From Paracoccaceae bacterium (GTDB taxonomy: Bacteria; Pseudomonadota; Alphaproteobacteria; Rhodobacterales; Rhodobacteraceae): a stretch of 64,000 bases of DNA. The position numbers and the translations under genes were made by a program. Positions within the stretch are counted from its first letter, which is position 1. Each line of letters opens with the position of its first letter. The notes under the pieces were generated by a model, which saw only the letters and a program-made list of their open reading frames with translations, searched no databases and was not told where the DNA came from. Shown in pieces: positions 46,830-55,483 of this stretch. The stretch lies in NCBI GenBank assembly GCA_020832445.1, contig JAFIEO010000067.1:17417-81416 (forward strand), in the 5' to 3' direction.

Positions 46830-47813
46830 ATGGCCCATCTTACACGCACCATTGCCCTTGCCACGACGGCCAGTCTGGCGCTTGGCGCGGCTGCAAACGC
46901 GCAAACGCTGCTGCGGCTGAACCACAACAACCCCTCGGATCACCCCACGCATATCAGCATGGAATTCATGGGTGAACGGTTTGCCGAACTGACCGACAAT
47001 GCCTACCGCATTCAGGTTTTCCCCAATGCACAGCTGGGCACGCAGCGCGAATCAATGGAACTGGTGCAGAACTGCGCGCTGGAAATGGCACGCTCCAACG
47101 CGGCTGAACTGGAAGCGTTTGAACCGCTTTACAGCGCGATCAACCTGCCCTTCATCTTTGAAAGCGAAGATCACTTCTTTGAGGTAATCGATGGAGACGT
47201 GGGCCAGACAATCCTGAACGCATCTGCGGATAAGGGGTTCTTGGGTGTATCCTTCCTGACCGAAGGCGCGCGGTCCTTCTATGGCGATCGCCCCATCAAT
47301 AGCCCTGCTGATCTGGCAGGCGTGAATGTGCGCGTGCAACCCAGCCCGTCGGCCATTCGTATGGTTGAACTTCTGGGCGGCAACCCCACACCCATCGACT
47401 GGGGTGAATTGTATAGCGCGCTGCAACAGGGCGTTGTGAATATGGCCGAAAACAACCCGACCGCGCTGACAACCGCGCGTCACGGTGAAGTTGCGGACTA
47501 TTTCTCGTTGAATGAACACACGATCATTCCATCGGTTGTGGTGATTTCAAGCTGCGCATGGAACGACATGTCCGAAGAGCACCAGCAAGCGCTGCGCACC
47601 GCAGCACTGGAATCGCAAGCCTTCCACCGCGAAAGCTGGGATGCGATTGCACAGGCGTCGCTTGACACCGCGCAGGCGGAAATGGGTGTGACAATCAACA
47701 CCGTGGAAAAAGGCCCCTTCATTGAAGCCGTGCTGCCCATGCATGAAGAAGTCGCCGCGCAATCGCCCGAACTGGCCGCGCTGATCGACAGCATCAAGGC
47801 ACTGGCCGACTAA
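46830..47813 (+). CDS. TRAP transporter periplasmic binding protein (DctP type), uronide-linked
   Basis: Periplasmic binding protein of 327 residues. A GGGAGGAAACCACC ribosome site precedes the ATG. Signal peptide MAHLTRTIALATTASLALGAAANA is followed by QTLLRLNHNNPSDHPTH, typical of hexuronate-type DctP proteins. The carboxylate-binding Arg is in LAGVNVRVQPSPS. It is the first gene of the uidA-uxuR-uxuA arm, divergent from its membrane partners. The likely ligand is glucuronate or a glucuronide. Confidence 0.9.
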   Translation: MAHLTRTIALATTASLALGAAANAQTLLRLNHNNPSDHPTHISMEFMGERFAELTDNAYRIQVFPNAQLGTQRESMELVQNCALEMARSNAAELEAFEPLYSAINLPFIFESEDHFFEVIDGDVGQTILNASADKGFLGVSFLTEGARSFYGDRPINSPADLAGVNVRVQPSPSAIRMVELLGGNPTPIDWGELYSALQQGVVNMAENNPTALTTARHGEVADYFSLNEHTIIPSVVVISSCAWNDMSEEHQQALRTAALESQAFHRESWDAIAQASLDTAQAEMGVTINTVEKGPFIEAVLPMHEEVAAQSPELAALIDSIKALAD

Positions 47814-47849
47814 GGCTAATAAGAACTAGGTTTCGGGGGGATAACCGGC

Positions 47850-49640
47850 ATGCTGGAACGCTCAACCATAGGAGAGAACGCGCTTCAGGCCCTGCATGAT
47901 GAAGATTATGCAGCGCCCTATGACACGCGCACCCTTACGCATAAGGGGCTTCTTTTCACGGGTGGCCGGTCCGCGCAATCGCTGGATGGGGACTGGAATT
48001 TCTGCGTGGACCTGCTGGATACAGGTCTGCGGCAGAAATGGTTTTCCATGCAGCCTGCCGCCCCCGAAACCCGCACCGAACCGTGGGATTACGATCCCTA
48101 TATGGGTGAAACGGTTTGCGTGCCCGCCAACTGGCAAATGCTGAAGGAAAAATGGTATTTCTATGAAGGCAGCGCCTGGTATACCCGCCCGCTGGACCAC
48201 AGTGCCCGCGCGGGGCGGCGACAGATCCTGCGCATCGGTGCTGCGCAATATGACTGCAAGGTTTTTCTGAACGGCAAGTTTCTGGGCAACCATCTGGGCG
48301 GGTCCACCCCGTTTTGTGTGGAACTGACGCATGATTTGCGCGACGGGCGCAACTGGCTGATGCTGTGCGTCAACAACACCCGCACGCTGGACCGCGTGCC
48401 CATGCGCAACACCGACTGGTTCAACTATGGCGGCATATACCGCGAAACGCAGCTTTTTGACCTGCCCGCCGCGTTTATCAGTGATATGGGTCTGCGCCTT
48501 GGCGCGGATGGCGCGTCGATCGCGTTTGATCTGGAAATTGATGGGGCGGATTGCGGCGATGTGCAACTAAGCATCCCCGAACTGGGATTGGATCAGACCA
48601 TTCCCGTTATAAACGGTCGCGGCCGTGCGGTCATTCCCGCGCAGCCTGAATTATGGTCGCCCGACACGCCCAAACTGTATGATGTTCACGCCCGTTTCGG
48701 CGATGACACAGTCACTGACCGCGTGGGTTTTCGCACCATCACGCGGCAGGGCACCGAGATATTGCTGAATGGCAAACCCGTCTGGCTGCGCGGCATTTCA
48801 GTGCATGAAGATGACCTGTCGCTGGGCAAGGTCACGACCGAGGATGATTTGCGCGCGCGTTTCCAGCACGCCAAGGAACTGGGCTGTAATTTCCTGCGGC
48901 TGGCCCATTACCCCCACCATGAACGTGCAGCCCAACTGGCGGACGAATTGGGGTTCATGCTATGGCAGGAAATTCCGGTTTATTGGGCCATCGCTTTTGA
49001 CAACCCCGCAACCTATGCCGATGCAGAAAACCAGCTTCTGGAACTGATCCGGCGCGACCGCAACCGCGCCAGTGTCATCATATGGTCCATCGGCAATGAA
49101 AATCCCGACACGGATGCGCGGCTGTCATTCATGCGCGCGCTGGCCGATGCCGCGCGCCGCGCTGATGACACCCGCCTGATTGCAGCGGCCTGTCTGATAA
49201 ACCACACACGCAACCTCATAGAGGACCGGCTGGCGGAACATCTGGACGTGATCGGTATCAATGAATATTACGGTTGGTATGACGAAAATATAACAGACCT
49301 GATCGAAATTGGCCGGAATTCGGCACCAGACCGGCCTGTCGTCATCTCGGAAACAGGCGCAGACGGCGCAATCGGCAAAGGGGCGCCTGAAACAGGGCTG
49401 TTCAGTGAAGCTTATATGACACAAGTGTACCGCCAACAAATCGAGATTTTGCGCGATCTGGACTATGTCAAAGGCATGTCACCCTGGATTTTGTATGATT
49501 TCCGCGTTGAACGACGCCAGAATATTTTCCAGAACGGGTTCAACAAAAAGGGCCTGATTGCCGCAGACAAGCATACCAAAAAATCCGCTTTCGGGGTGTT
49601 GGCGCAATTCTACCATGCCCGCGCCAAGGGAGAGATCTGA
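47850..49640 (+). CDS. uidA: Beta-glucuronidase, glycoside hydrolase family 2
   Basis: GH2 enzyme of 596 residues, cytoplasmic. Sugar-binding N-terminal domain (LDGDWNFCVDLLDTG), immunoglobulin-like middle, then the TIM barrel with acid/base Glu417 in SIGNENPD and nucleophile Glu501 in VISETGAD. The NxK motif that binds the glucuronate carboxylate is present as Asn564-Lys-Lys566 in GFNKKGL, which separates it from beta-galactosidases. It releases glucuronate from beta-glucuronides. It is followed by the GntR regulator with a TGATG stop/start overlap. Confidence 0.92.
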   Translation: MLERSTIGENALQALHDEDYAAPYDTRTLTHKGLLFTGGRSAQSLDGDWNFCVDLLDTGLRQKWFSMQPAAPETRTEPWDYDPYMGETVCVPANWQMLKEKWYFYEGSAWYTRPLDHSARAGRRQILRIGAAQYDCKVFLNGKFLGNHLGGSTPFCVELTHDLRDGRNWLMLCVNNTRTLDRVPMRNTDWFNYGGIYRETQLFDLPAAFISDMGLRLGADGASIAFDLEIDGADCGDVQLSIPELGLDQTIPVINGRGRAVIPAQPELWSPDTPKLYDVHARFGDDTVTDRVGFRTITRQGTEILLNGKPVWLRGISVHEDDLSLGKVTTEDDLRARFQHAKELGCNFLRLAHYPHHERAAQLADELGFMLWQEIPVYWAIAFDNPATYADAENQLLELIRRDRNRASVIIWSIGNENPDTDARLSFMRALADAARRADDTRLIAAACLINHTRNLIEDRLAEHLDVIGINEYYGWYDENITDLIEIGRNSAPDRPVVISETGADGAIGKGAPETGLFSEAYMTQVYRQQIEILRDLDYVKGMSPWILYDFRVERRQNIFQNGFNKKGLIAADKHTKKSAFGVLAQFYHARAKGEI

Positions 49641-50386
49641 TGGCGCGTGCAGCAAGACGCTATCAGGAAGTGGCCGAAGGTTTGCGCAAGCTGATCTTGC
49701 AGGGCGGCTATAACCCCGGCGACCGCATCCTGACCGAACGCCAGATTGCCGAGCATTTGAGCGTTGGCCGTTCGGCGGCGCGCGAAGCCATCCTGTTGAT
49801 GGAAATCGAAGGTGTGCTGGAAGTGCGCAAAGGGTCCGGCATTTACCTGAAGGCTGTGGGTACCACCGCCACGCCCAAGGGGGACGCCAATGATATTGGC
49901 CCGTTTGAGTTGATTCAGGCGCGCCAGTTGCTGGAAAGTGCTGTGGCGGGGTTGGCTGCATCCACGGTGACCAAGGCCGATATCATGCGCATGCGCGACG
50001 CGCTGGAGTTGGAACGCAGCAGCATTGCCACCGGCGCACAGGATTATTCGGGCGATGAGTTGTTTCACCGCCTGATTGCCGAGGCGACCCAGAACAGCGT
50101 TCTGGTCGATACTGTGAACGAATTATGGGAAAAGCGCGAAGGCAGCCGCATGTGGGCCCGCCTGCATGAACGCATATTTGTCACCGATTACCGGCTGCGC
50201 TGGCTGGATGACCACAGCGCCATTCTGGCCGCCCTGCAACGCCGTGACCCCGAAGCCGCACGCCGCGCCATGTGGCAGCATCTGGAAAATGTGCGCGTGA
50301 CCTTGCTTGAATTGTCAGATGACGAAGATCCCGGTTTTGACGGCTATCTGTTCGATTCAAGCGAAGTTTCCAAAGTGTTTCGCTGA
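49640..50386 (+). CDS. GntR-family regulator (FadR subgroup, UxuR/ExuR-like)
   Basis: Regulator of 248 residues. N-terminal winged helix (ILTERQIAEHLSVGRSAAREAILLMEIEG, residues about 31-60) and an all-helical FCD effector domain with its metal-binding histidines (ELFHRLIAEAT; DDHSAILAALQRRD; MWQHLENVR). It sits between uidA and uxuA, and the divergent promoter upstream carries boxes matching the UxuR/ExuR consensus. It probably represses the whole cluster until glucuronate or a derivative binds. Confidence 0.9.
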   Translation: MARAARRYQEVAEGLRKLILQGGYNPGDRILTERQIAEHLSVGRSAAREAILLMEIEGVLEVRKGSGIYLKAVGTTATPKGDANDIGPFELIQARQLLESAVAGLAASTVTKADIMRMRDALELERSSIATGAQDYSGDELFHRLIAEATQNSVLVDTVNELWEKREGSRMWARLHERIFVTDYRLRWLDDHSAILAALQRRDPEAARRAMWQHLENVRVTLLELSDDEDPGFDGYLFDSSEVSKVFR

Positions 50387-50414
50387 CTGGTTTTGACCCA
50401 GAGGATACCTGAAT

Positions 50415-51605
50415 ATGGACTATACTTGGCGCTGGTTTGGCCCTGACGACCCTGTTTCGCTTGCTGATGTGCGGCAGGCGGGCGCAACTGGCATTGTCAC
50501 CGCCCTGCACAACATACCCAATGGGGTGGTATGGCCGGTTGACGATATCATGGACCGCCGCGCCATGATCGAAGCGGCTGGTCTGCGCTGGCAGGTGGTC
50601 GAAAGCATTCCTGTGCCAGAAGCCATCAAGCTGGGCCAGGATGGCTGGCAGGAACTGGCGGATATCTGGGCCGAGTCTGCGCTGAATCTGGCGAAATGCG
50701 GGATCACGACGATCTGTTATAATTTCATGCCGGTTCTGGACTGGACGCGCACGCGCCTGCGCCATGTCATGGATGACGGGGCCGAATGCCTGCGCTTTGA
50801 CCGTGTTGAACTTGCATTGTTCGATCTGTTCATCCTGAAACGTATCGGGGCCGAAGACGATTACAATCAAGATACCCGCACTGAGGCAGCGCGCCGTTTC
50901 GCCGCCATGGATGATGCCGCGCGCACCGCGCTTGTCGACACCATCATCGCCGGGCTGCCGGGGTCTGAAGAAAGCTACACGCTGGACGGGTTCCGCGCGC
51001 AGATCGACCAGTATCAACGCATCAGCGCCCCACAACTGCGCCAGCATTTGCACCAGTTCCTGAACCGCGTTATTCCCCGACTGGCAGGGTCTGGCGTGCG
51101 GCTGGCCATTCACCCCGATGACCCGCCCCGCGCCTTGTTTGGCCTGCCGCGTGTTGTCTCGACACTCGACGATCTGGACGCCATTGCGCAGATGAACAGT
51201 GACCCCGCCAACGGGTTCACATTTTGTGCGGGATCGCTGGGGGTTCGGGCCGATAATGACCTGCCTGCCATTTTGCGCAAACATGGCGCGCGCGTGTATT
51301 TCCTGCATCTGCGCAACACGCTGCGCGACCCCGTATCCCCCATAAGTGACGGGACCACAGGCGAAAGCTTTCAGGAAGCGGCCCATCTGGCTGGCAACAC
51401 AGACATGACCGCGCTGGTGGCCGAGGTTTTGCGGATCGAGGACGCGCGCGGCCAGCGCCTGCCCTTCCGCCCCGACCATGGCCATGCGTTGCAAAGCGAT
51501 CTGCGCAGCGACTACCGCCCCGGATATTCCGCTGTCGGGCGTTTGCGCGGCATGGCAGAAATCCGCGGGCTGGAACACGCCCTGCGCTGGTCAGGCCAAA
51601 GTTGA
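50415..51605 (+). CDS. uxuA: Mannonate dehydratase
   Basis: TIM-barrel enzyme of 396 residues converting D-mannonate to 2-keto-3-deoxy-D-gluconate. Family blocks: TWRWFGPDDPVSLADVRQAGATGIVTALH at the start, IHPDDPP, FCAGSLGVRADND and FPxxRPDHGH-like LPFRPDHGHAL near the C-terminus. It lies 28 bp after the GntR gene. It handles the glucuronate released by UidA after isomerisation and reduction; the UxaC and UxuB steps are not in this window. Confidence 0.94.
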   Translation: MDYTWRWFGPDDPVSLADVRQAGATGIVTALHNIPNGVVWPVDDIMDRRAMIEAAGLRWQVVESIPVPEAIKLGQDGWQELADIWAESALNLAKCGITTICYNFMPVLDWTRTRLRHVMDDGAECLRFDRVELALFDLFILKRIGAEDDYNQDTRTEAARRFAAMDDAARTALVDTIIAGLPGSEESYTLDGFRAQIDQYQRISAPQLRQHLHQFLNRVIPRLAGSGVRLAIHPDDPPRALFGLPRVVSTLDDLDAIAQMNSDPANGFTFCAGSLGVRADNDLPAILRKHGARVYFLHLRNTLRDPVSPISDGTTGESFQEAAHLAGNTDMTALVAEVLRIEDARGQRLPFRPDHGHALQSDLRSDYRPGYSAVGRLRGMAEIRGLEHALRWSGQS

Positions 51606-51619
51606 AACAATTGCGGCAC

Positions 51620-51641
51620 CGCCTGCGCCATGGCGCGGGCG
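51620..51641. terminator. Hairpin between convergent uxuA and LuxR genes
   Basis: Arms CGCCTGCGC (51620-51628) and GCGCGGGCG (51633-51641), loop CATG, pair over nine positions with one G-U pair. It lies 15 bases past the uxuA stop codon and just beyond the end of the convergent gene. There is no U-tract. Confidence 0.55.
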
Positions 51642-51649
51642 GGCAAATG

Positions 51650-52159
51650 TTACGGTTCTGGAATTGCCGAAACCAGATCCTCAATGACATGCGACACAAG
51701 CTGCTGACGGCTGCTTAATTCGGATTTCCGGAAGATCGACGACAATTGCGATTTGACCGTCGATTCAGTTGTGCCCCGCAGGCGTGCAATTTCGGCGTTC
51801 GAAAAGCCCTTGATCACCAGAATGGCGACATGGCGTTCGGTCGGCGTCAGTTTCCACACTTCAAACTGGCGGTCGACATAATCATAAAACTGCCCCGCCG
51901 CTGCCTGCAACTGGTCGTTGATGCGCGTGGCGCGACGCGACCCGATGCTAAGCAATATGACGCTGCTGATAACCCCGAACAAAAGCCCGAAACTGGACAG
52001 AATTTCCAGCAATTCCTGCACTTCCCAAGGCACCCACAGGAATTCGATCAGGAACAACTCCGACAGGATCTTTATCATGAAGAACCCTGCGCTTGCGATT
52101 TGGACAAGCAGTACAAGAACTATTATGACAACAACCTGCCAGCGGAAGCCATACATCAC
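51650..52159 (-). CDS. Membrane-anchored LuxR-type helix-turn-helix regulator
   Basis: Protein of about 169 residues. Two hydrophobic segments (residues about 7-31 and 52-72) are followed by a short linker and a C-terminal LuxR-type domain (about 103-165; LTPTERHVAILVIKGFSNAEIARLRGT, STVKSQLSSIFRKS). There is no receiver or autoinducer domain. It starts with GTG 52159 or the adjacent ATG 52156. It is the last of four co-directional genes (53510 to 51650). Membrane-bound LuxR proteins probably read an envelope signal directly; the target is unknown, and the Gly-rich secreted proteins nearby are candidates. Confidence 0.85.
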   Translation of the reverse strand: MMYGFRWQVVVIIVLVLLVQIASAGFFMIKILSELFLIEFLWVPWEVQELLEILSSFGLLFGVISSVILLSIGSRRATRINDQLQAAAGQFYDYVDRQFEVWKLTPTERHVAILVIKGFSNAEIARLRGTTESTVKSQLSSIFRKSELSSRQQLVSHVIEDLVSAIPEP

Positions 52160-52192
52160 TTGGTGTCCCGCAAGTGGTGGATGATGCTGTGC

Positions 52193-52591
52193 TCAGGGAT
52201 TCGGAACAATCCTGATACCTCCGGGGTGATTTTCCAAAAGCTCTTCAATGGGAACGACAGGAATAACCTGTGGTGCAACCCCGTTTTGCGCATAGGTTTT
52301 GACCACTGCATCGCGCAAAATGCGCCCGTTCGCACGGCTGACCACAATTTCGCGGCGGTGCACGTTGTTGTCGGCCCAAATTCTTAACCTGTTCAACCAC
52401 GTATTGGAAACTTCTACAATCGTGTAGCCGCGTTGATCAAGTGTCTGAAGCACCGCTATGTAATGGTTGCTCCCGTCCCTCCCGACCATACGCTCGACAT
52501 CCACGATACTCAGCCCACGTTCGGCCTGTCCGGCAGCTGCGTTCGCAGTGGCCAGAAAAATCAACATGGTCAGGGTAGATAAAGCCTTCAC
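52193..52591 (-). CDS. Small secreted PepSY-like hypothetical protein
   Basis: Protein of 132 residues with a GTG start (52589-52591) preceded by TGGAGTGG. Signal peptide MKALSTLTMLIFLATANAAAG. The mature part has GYTIVEVSNTWLNRLRIWADNN and REIVVSRANGRILRD, a PepSY-like pattern of strand, turn and TGxV-type strand. No enzymatic motif. It lies 33 bp before the LuxR-type gene and could be its periplasmic sensor or inhibitor partner (inference). The PepSY assignment is by eye only. Confidence 0.7.
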   Translation of the reverse strand: MKALSTLTMLIFLATANAAAGQAERGLSIVDVERMVGRDGSNHYIAVLQTLDQRGYTIVEVSNTWLNRLRIWADNNVHRREIVVSRANGRILRDAVVKTYAQNGVAPQVIPVVPIEELLENHPGGIRIVPNP

Positions 52592-52658
52592 TCAAGCCAC
52601 TCCAGCGCCGGAAGGGAAATCTGCCTGATCATAAGCAACACCATCAACGCGTGCAAGT

Positions 52659-53246
52659 TCACGCCGCGCGGAACCGCATTGTGCTGTTGCCCACAGCGCT
52701 TTCGATTGCAAGCGCGACCGACACGCAATCGCATGGCAAACGCACGGACGCATCCGCGATAACGCCGCGTGCCATGGAAAAATCATGTCTGGCAAATGAT
52801 CCGCTGCCGATCACAACCGGGGTGTCGGGGGAACGGCGCCGGAAAGCGATAAGCGCCTCGACCGCGTCTGATGTGGTTCCAAGTGTGTCGATATCCAGCA
52901 CCAACAGCGCTTTTTCATACTCAAACCCTGAAATCGCACGCTCCGCACTTGCGAAATCACCGACAGACACGATGGAGAGCGCAGGCGCCGCAATCTTGGA
53001 GACAAGCGAAAACAGCGGGCGCGTTTTTCCTTCGACCACATAGATACGGCGATTTTCGATCAGATGCGGGGCCACATAATCAAAGCTGACGGCAAACCCG
53101 TGGGACCGGTCCCTGACCGCCGCGCGCGGCGTGGGCGTATGGGCCTTTGCATACCCCAGACGTGCCAGCAGGCGGGACATGACCCCGGGACCGGTAGTGC
53201 CCTTGCGGTATGGGCGGGGGCTGTAGGTGTCATGAAACAGGGTCAT
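52659..53246 (-). CDS. Receiver-like hypothetical protein (degenerate response regulator)
   Basis: Protein of 195 residues. Residues about 66-185 read as an alternating beta/alpha fold like a receiver: RRIYVVEGKT, LLVLDIDTLG (Asp118 and Asp120 at the expected phosphorylation strand), RRRSPDTPVVIGSGS, then a final strand/helix. The usual acidic pair near the start of a receiver is reduced to one Glu (VVEGK) and the conserved Lys is not evident, so phosphorylation is doubtful. There is no output domain. A CGGAGTG ribosome site precedes the ATG. It lies in the four-gene group with the LuxR-type regulator. Confidence 0.65.
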   Translation of the reverse strand: MTLFHDTYSPRPYRKGTTGPGVMSRLLARLGYAKAHTPTPRAAVRDRSHGFAVSFDYVAPHLIENRRIYVVEGKTRPLFSLVSKIAAPALSIVSVGDFASAERAISGFEYEKALLVLDIDTLGTTSDAVEALIAFRRRSPDTPVVIGSGSFARHDFSMARGVIADASVRLPCDCVSVALAIESAVGNSTMRFRAA

Positions 53247-53276
53247 GCGTCACTCCGTAGAATTGATACGCTGGTG

Positions 53277-53510
53277 TCAGGTTTTAGATGCGGCAAGAAA
53301 CACCGTCAGCGCGCCGGCAAGGTAGAACCCGCTGCCCCCGAAGACATAGGCAAGCAGGACCAGCCCAAGGGAATGCCCCAACGCGAAAGCGGTTGCCGCG
53401 CTAAGGAATGCGCCTGTAAGTGCAAACACGATCAGCACCAGAAAAATGCGCCCGTGCAGCGGCTGTTCGCGATGGCCGGACTGTGACTTATGTTCGGACA
53501 GTGTGATCAT
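53277..53510 (-). CDS. Small two-helix membrane protein of unknown function
   Basis: Protein of about 77 residues. ATG 53508-53510 begins MITLSEHKSQSGHREQPL, a soluble head, followed by two hydrophobic helices (about 22-43 and 48-72). The longer frame upstream (to 53744) runs through hairpin-rich non-coding sequence and was rejected. It is the first gene of the group ending in the LuxR-type regulator, 30 bp before the receiver-like gene. I do not recognise the family. Confidence 0.65.
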   Translation of the reverse strand: MITLSEHKSQSGHREQPLHGRIFLVLIVFALTGAFLSAATAFALGHSLGLVLLAYVFGGSGFYLAGALTVFLAASKT

Positions 53511-53815
53511 GGTTGCACCCCACTTGGTTTTGACTGGCAGGCCATGGACCGGAACACGGGCAAGACCTGTCGCCCATACTGCCGTTGCACTGCCGCAAAG
53601 GAATACCCCGTTGGTATGATCGGGGGTGCATAGCACTATAGTCAGGGGGTAAAGTCGGCCTGCGCCGCGCGGGCGGCAGGGCTTGCGCATTCGGGGACGG
53701 CGTGCGTGCCCCCCCGAATGCCGGTATCCAGCGCCACGCCGCATAAGCGTGACGCATCGTCGCGTTCATTCGCATGTGCAAAAGCGGGAAAACCTGTTTC
53801 CGCTTTGCAGCCCCC
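53511..53815. other. 305-bp gene-free stretch with two hairpins
   Basis: It lies downstream of the Gly-rich gene at 53816 and upstream of the small membrane protein gene, both on the minus strand. One hairpin (53778-53808; GCAAAGCGG pairing with CCGCTTTTGC with one bulge) directly follows the Gly-rich stop and is a likely terminator. A second has perfect 9-bp arms CATTCGGGG (53688-53696) and CCCCGAATG (53712-53720). The rest probably holds the promoter of the four-gene group; no clear -35/-10 pair was found. Confidence 0.6.
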
Positions 53816-54547
53816 TTAGCGGGAAAGCGCCGCCTGTAGGCTGGCTTGCGTGGTGTTGATGACAATCCCCTGCGCTGTAGCGCGCCCGCCCGCAGTTGTG
53901 TATTCAACGCAGCCCCCGCCCGCAGCCGCACCCGGATCGACCGCGACACGCACGCGTGTCAGTTCCGTGCCGGTCACATATGCCCCCACAATAACCCCAA
54001 GATAGGTGTTATTGGCATCCAGAACCGCAATGCCGTTCAAAACATCATAATTCCCCGCGCCAGAACATCTGCTGGCAGGTCTGCGCCGCTGGGTGACGGG
54101 AACGGCGTTAATATCTATGAAGGGCTGGCCTGGAATTGCGCCCACTGGTGTGCCACCCGAGGGCTGACCCCCTGTGCCCGGTGCGTCAGGTGTGCCGGGG
54201 GCAGTGCTGCCCGTGGAAACACCCACGGACGCAAGGCCATCTGTGCCGCCGACAGTGGCGTCAGCGTCGATACTGCCAACGCTTGCATCGGCATCCAACA
54301 GCCCATCATCACCCCCTACATCAGCGCTTGCAGATATGTCTGATCCAACGTCAGCTTCGACACCGACAAGGCTGTCGCCGCCAACACTGACACCCGCCGA
54401 AATACCACCGACGCTGACGCCTAGACCCAGTTGAGCCTGCGCCCCGATCGGGCACATAGCCGCTGCAAAAATAGCGGCCAATGCTGTAGTGCTGCACCAT
54501 GTTCTACGATGCGTTAATTGCCTACTCTGACGCTTGATGACGTGCAT
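53816..54547 (-). CDS. Secreted Gly/Ala/Val-rich protein A with shared 85-residue C-terminal domain
   Basis: Protein of 243 residues, exported by a signal peptide with a long basic start (to about residue 39, AQAQL). Residues 40-120 are low-complexity (VSVGG, ADVGG, VGSDISAS, VDADATVGG) and probably form a repetitive beta structure. A Gly/Pro linker leads to residues 159-243, which align without gaps to residues 301-385 of the protein at 55484, about 52 of 85 identical by hand count. Two conserved Cys (SRC and GGGCVEY) may form a disulfide. I do not recognise the domain; the LNGxxVxDxxNxxLG part faintly resembles a PRC barrel. Confidence 0.8.
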   Translation of the reverse strand: MHVIKRQSRQLTHRRTWCSTTALAAIFAAAMCPIGAQAQLGLGVSVGGISAGVSVGGDSLVGVEADVGSDISASADVGGDDGLLDADASVGSIDADATVGGTDGLASVGVSTGSTAPGTPDAPGTGGQPSGGTPVGAIPGQPFIDINAVPVTQRRRPASRCSGAGNYDVLNGIAVLDANNTYLGVIVGAYVTGTELTRVRVAVDPGAAAGGGCVEYTTAGGRATAQGIVINTTQASLQAALSR

Positions 54548-55483
54548 GTTCCTGATCCTTGCTTACTCGCTAGATGGGTTTGTTTCTTGCTGCACCGACG
54601 CTGGCGGGCCGTAGAAAAACACAGGGGGGTTTGCCCTGAAACGGCAATAGCGATGATGCGACCATTTACATCAGACTGACGCCGGCATGTGCAGCCTTGC
54701 GCCACTGATCATCACTCAGACGACATAAATACTGGCTATACTTGTCTTTCCGCACGAAAGAACTATGCCTGTGCAACCATATGTTCGTCAATGGTAATTT
54801 ATGAATGTATATTAAGTTAGATGTCATGCGAACCGGCTACTCCAACCTGCCCCCGCACATTCATCAGCACACGCTGCCAGCAAAATTCCGGCGCTGTGCG
54901 GTGCATATTCCGGTTTAGTTGCGTGTGGACTTGTGGCCCATAGCCGACCATCCACACTTCTGGCGGATTGAATATCGGGTAACGGCACACAGACATGAAA
55001 AGTTAAGGCAGCTATCCGCCTTGCCTGCAACTGTGCCGGATTTTTATTCTTGCCGGACGCGCGGCTGACATGTTGGCCGCGCATCAGCCCGATCATACAC
55101 CAAAGGTCGGGCATCGCGGTGATTCCCGCTATCTACATCTTTTGCCGCAGCATCGCCCGACTTTCATACATTTCCGACCGGTTTGCTGTGCATAGATGGC
55201 TGCCAGACACATCGGATATGCGCTGATTATGGGCATATCCCGTCGTCTGTTGGTATGATACGCCTACACCTTAAGTGCTAAAGATGTTTAATATCAACAT
55301 GTTGCAGCCGAACCGCCCTTTGCTGCAATAACCGAATTGTGTATCCCTGTTATCAGGGGTGATCGCCGGAAGGCGCTAAGGAGCGTTCGGTTCAGGTGGC
55401 GTTGCTGCGTTATCACGACACTCCTGTGTCAGCTTTCTGGCTAGTAAAAAATTTCAGATTTAGGACGGATCGGGAGATCGAAC
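54548..55483. other. 936-bp gene-free divergent region between the two Gly-rich genes
   Basis: No convincing gene is seen; a 96-codon minus-strand frame (54824-55114) has no family features. The region has A/T-rich stretches near 54780-54835 and 55255-55305, unlike its GC-rich neighbours. It contains an inverted repeat GCGCGGC (55059-55065) with GCCGCGC (55076-55082), and a TGCCGGA direct repeat (55034 and 55051) flanking a T-rich segment. It must hold the two divergent promoters and is long enough for several regulator sites or a small RNA, which I could not identify. Confidence 0.6.

Noticed and set aside
53511..53744. N-terminal extension of the 77-residue membrane protein
   Set aside because: The extension is Arg/Cys/Pro-rich, crosses a perfect hairpin and lacks protein character.
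54824..55114. 96-codon minus-strand frame in the long gap between the Gly-rich genes
   Set aside because: No ribosome site, no family features, and it spans an inverted repeat; likely a chance frame.
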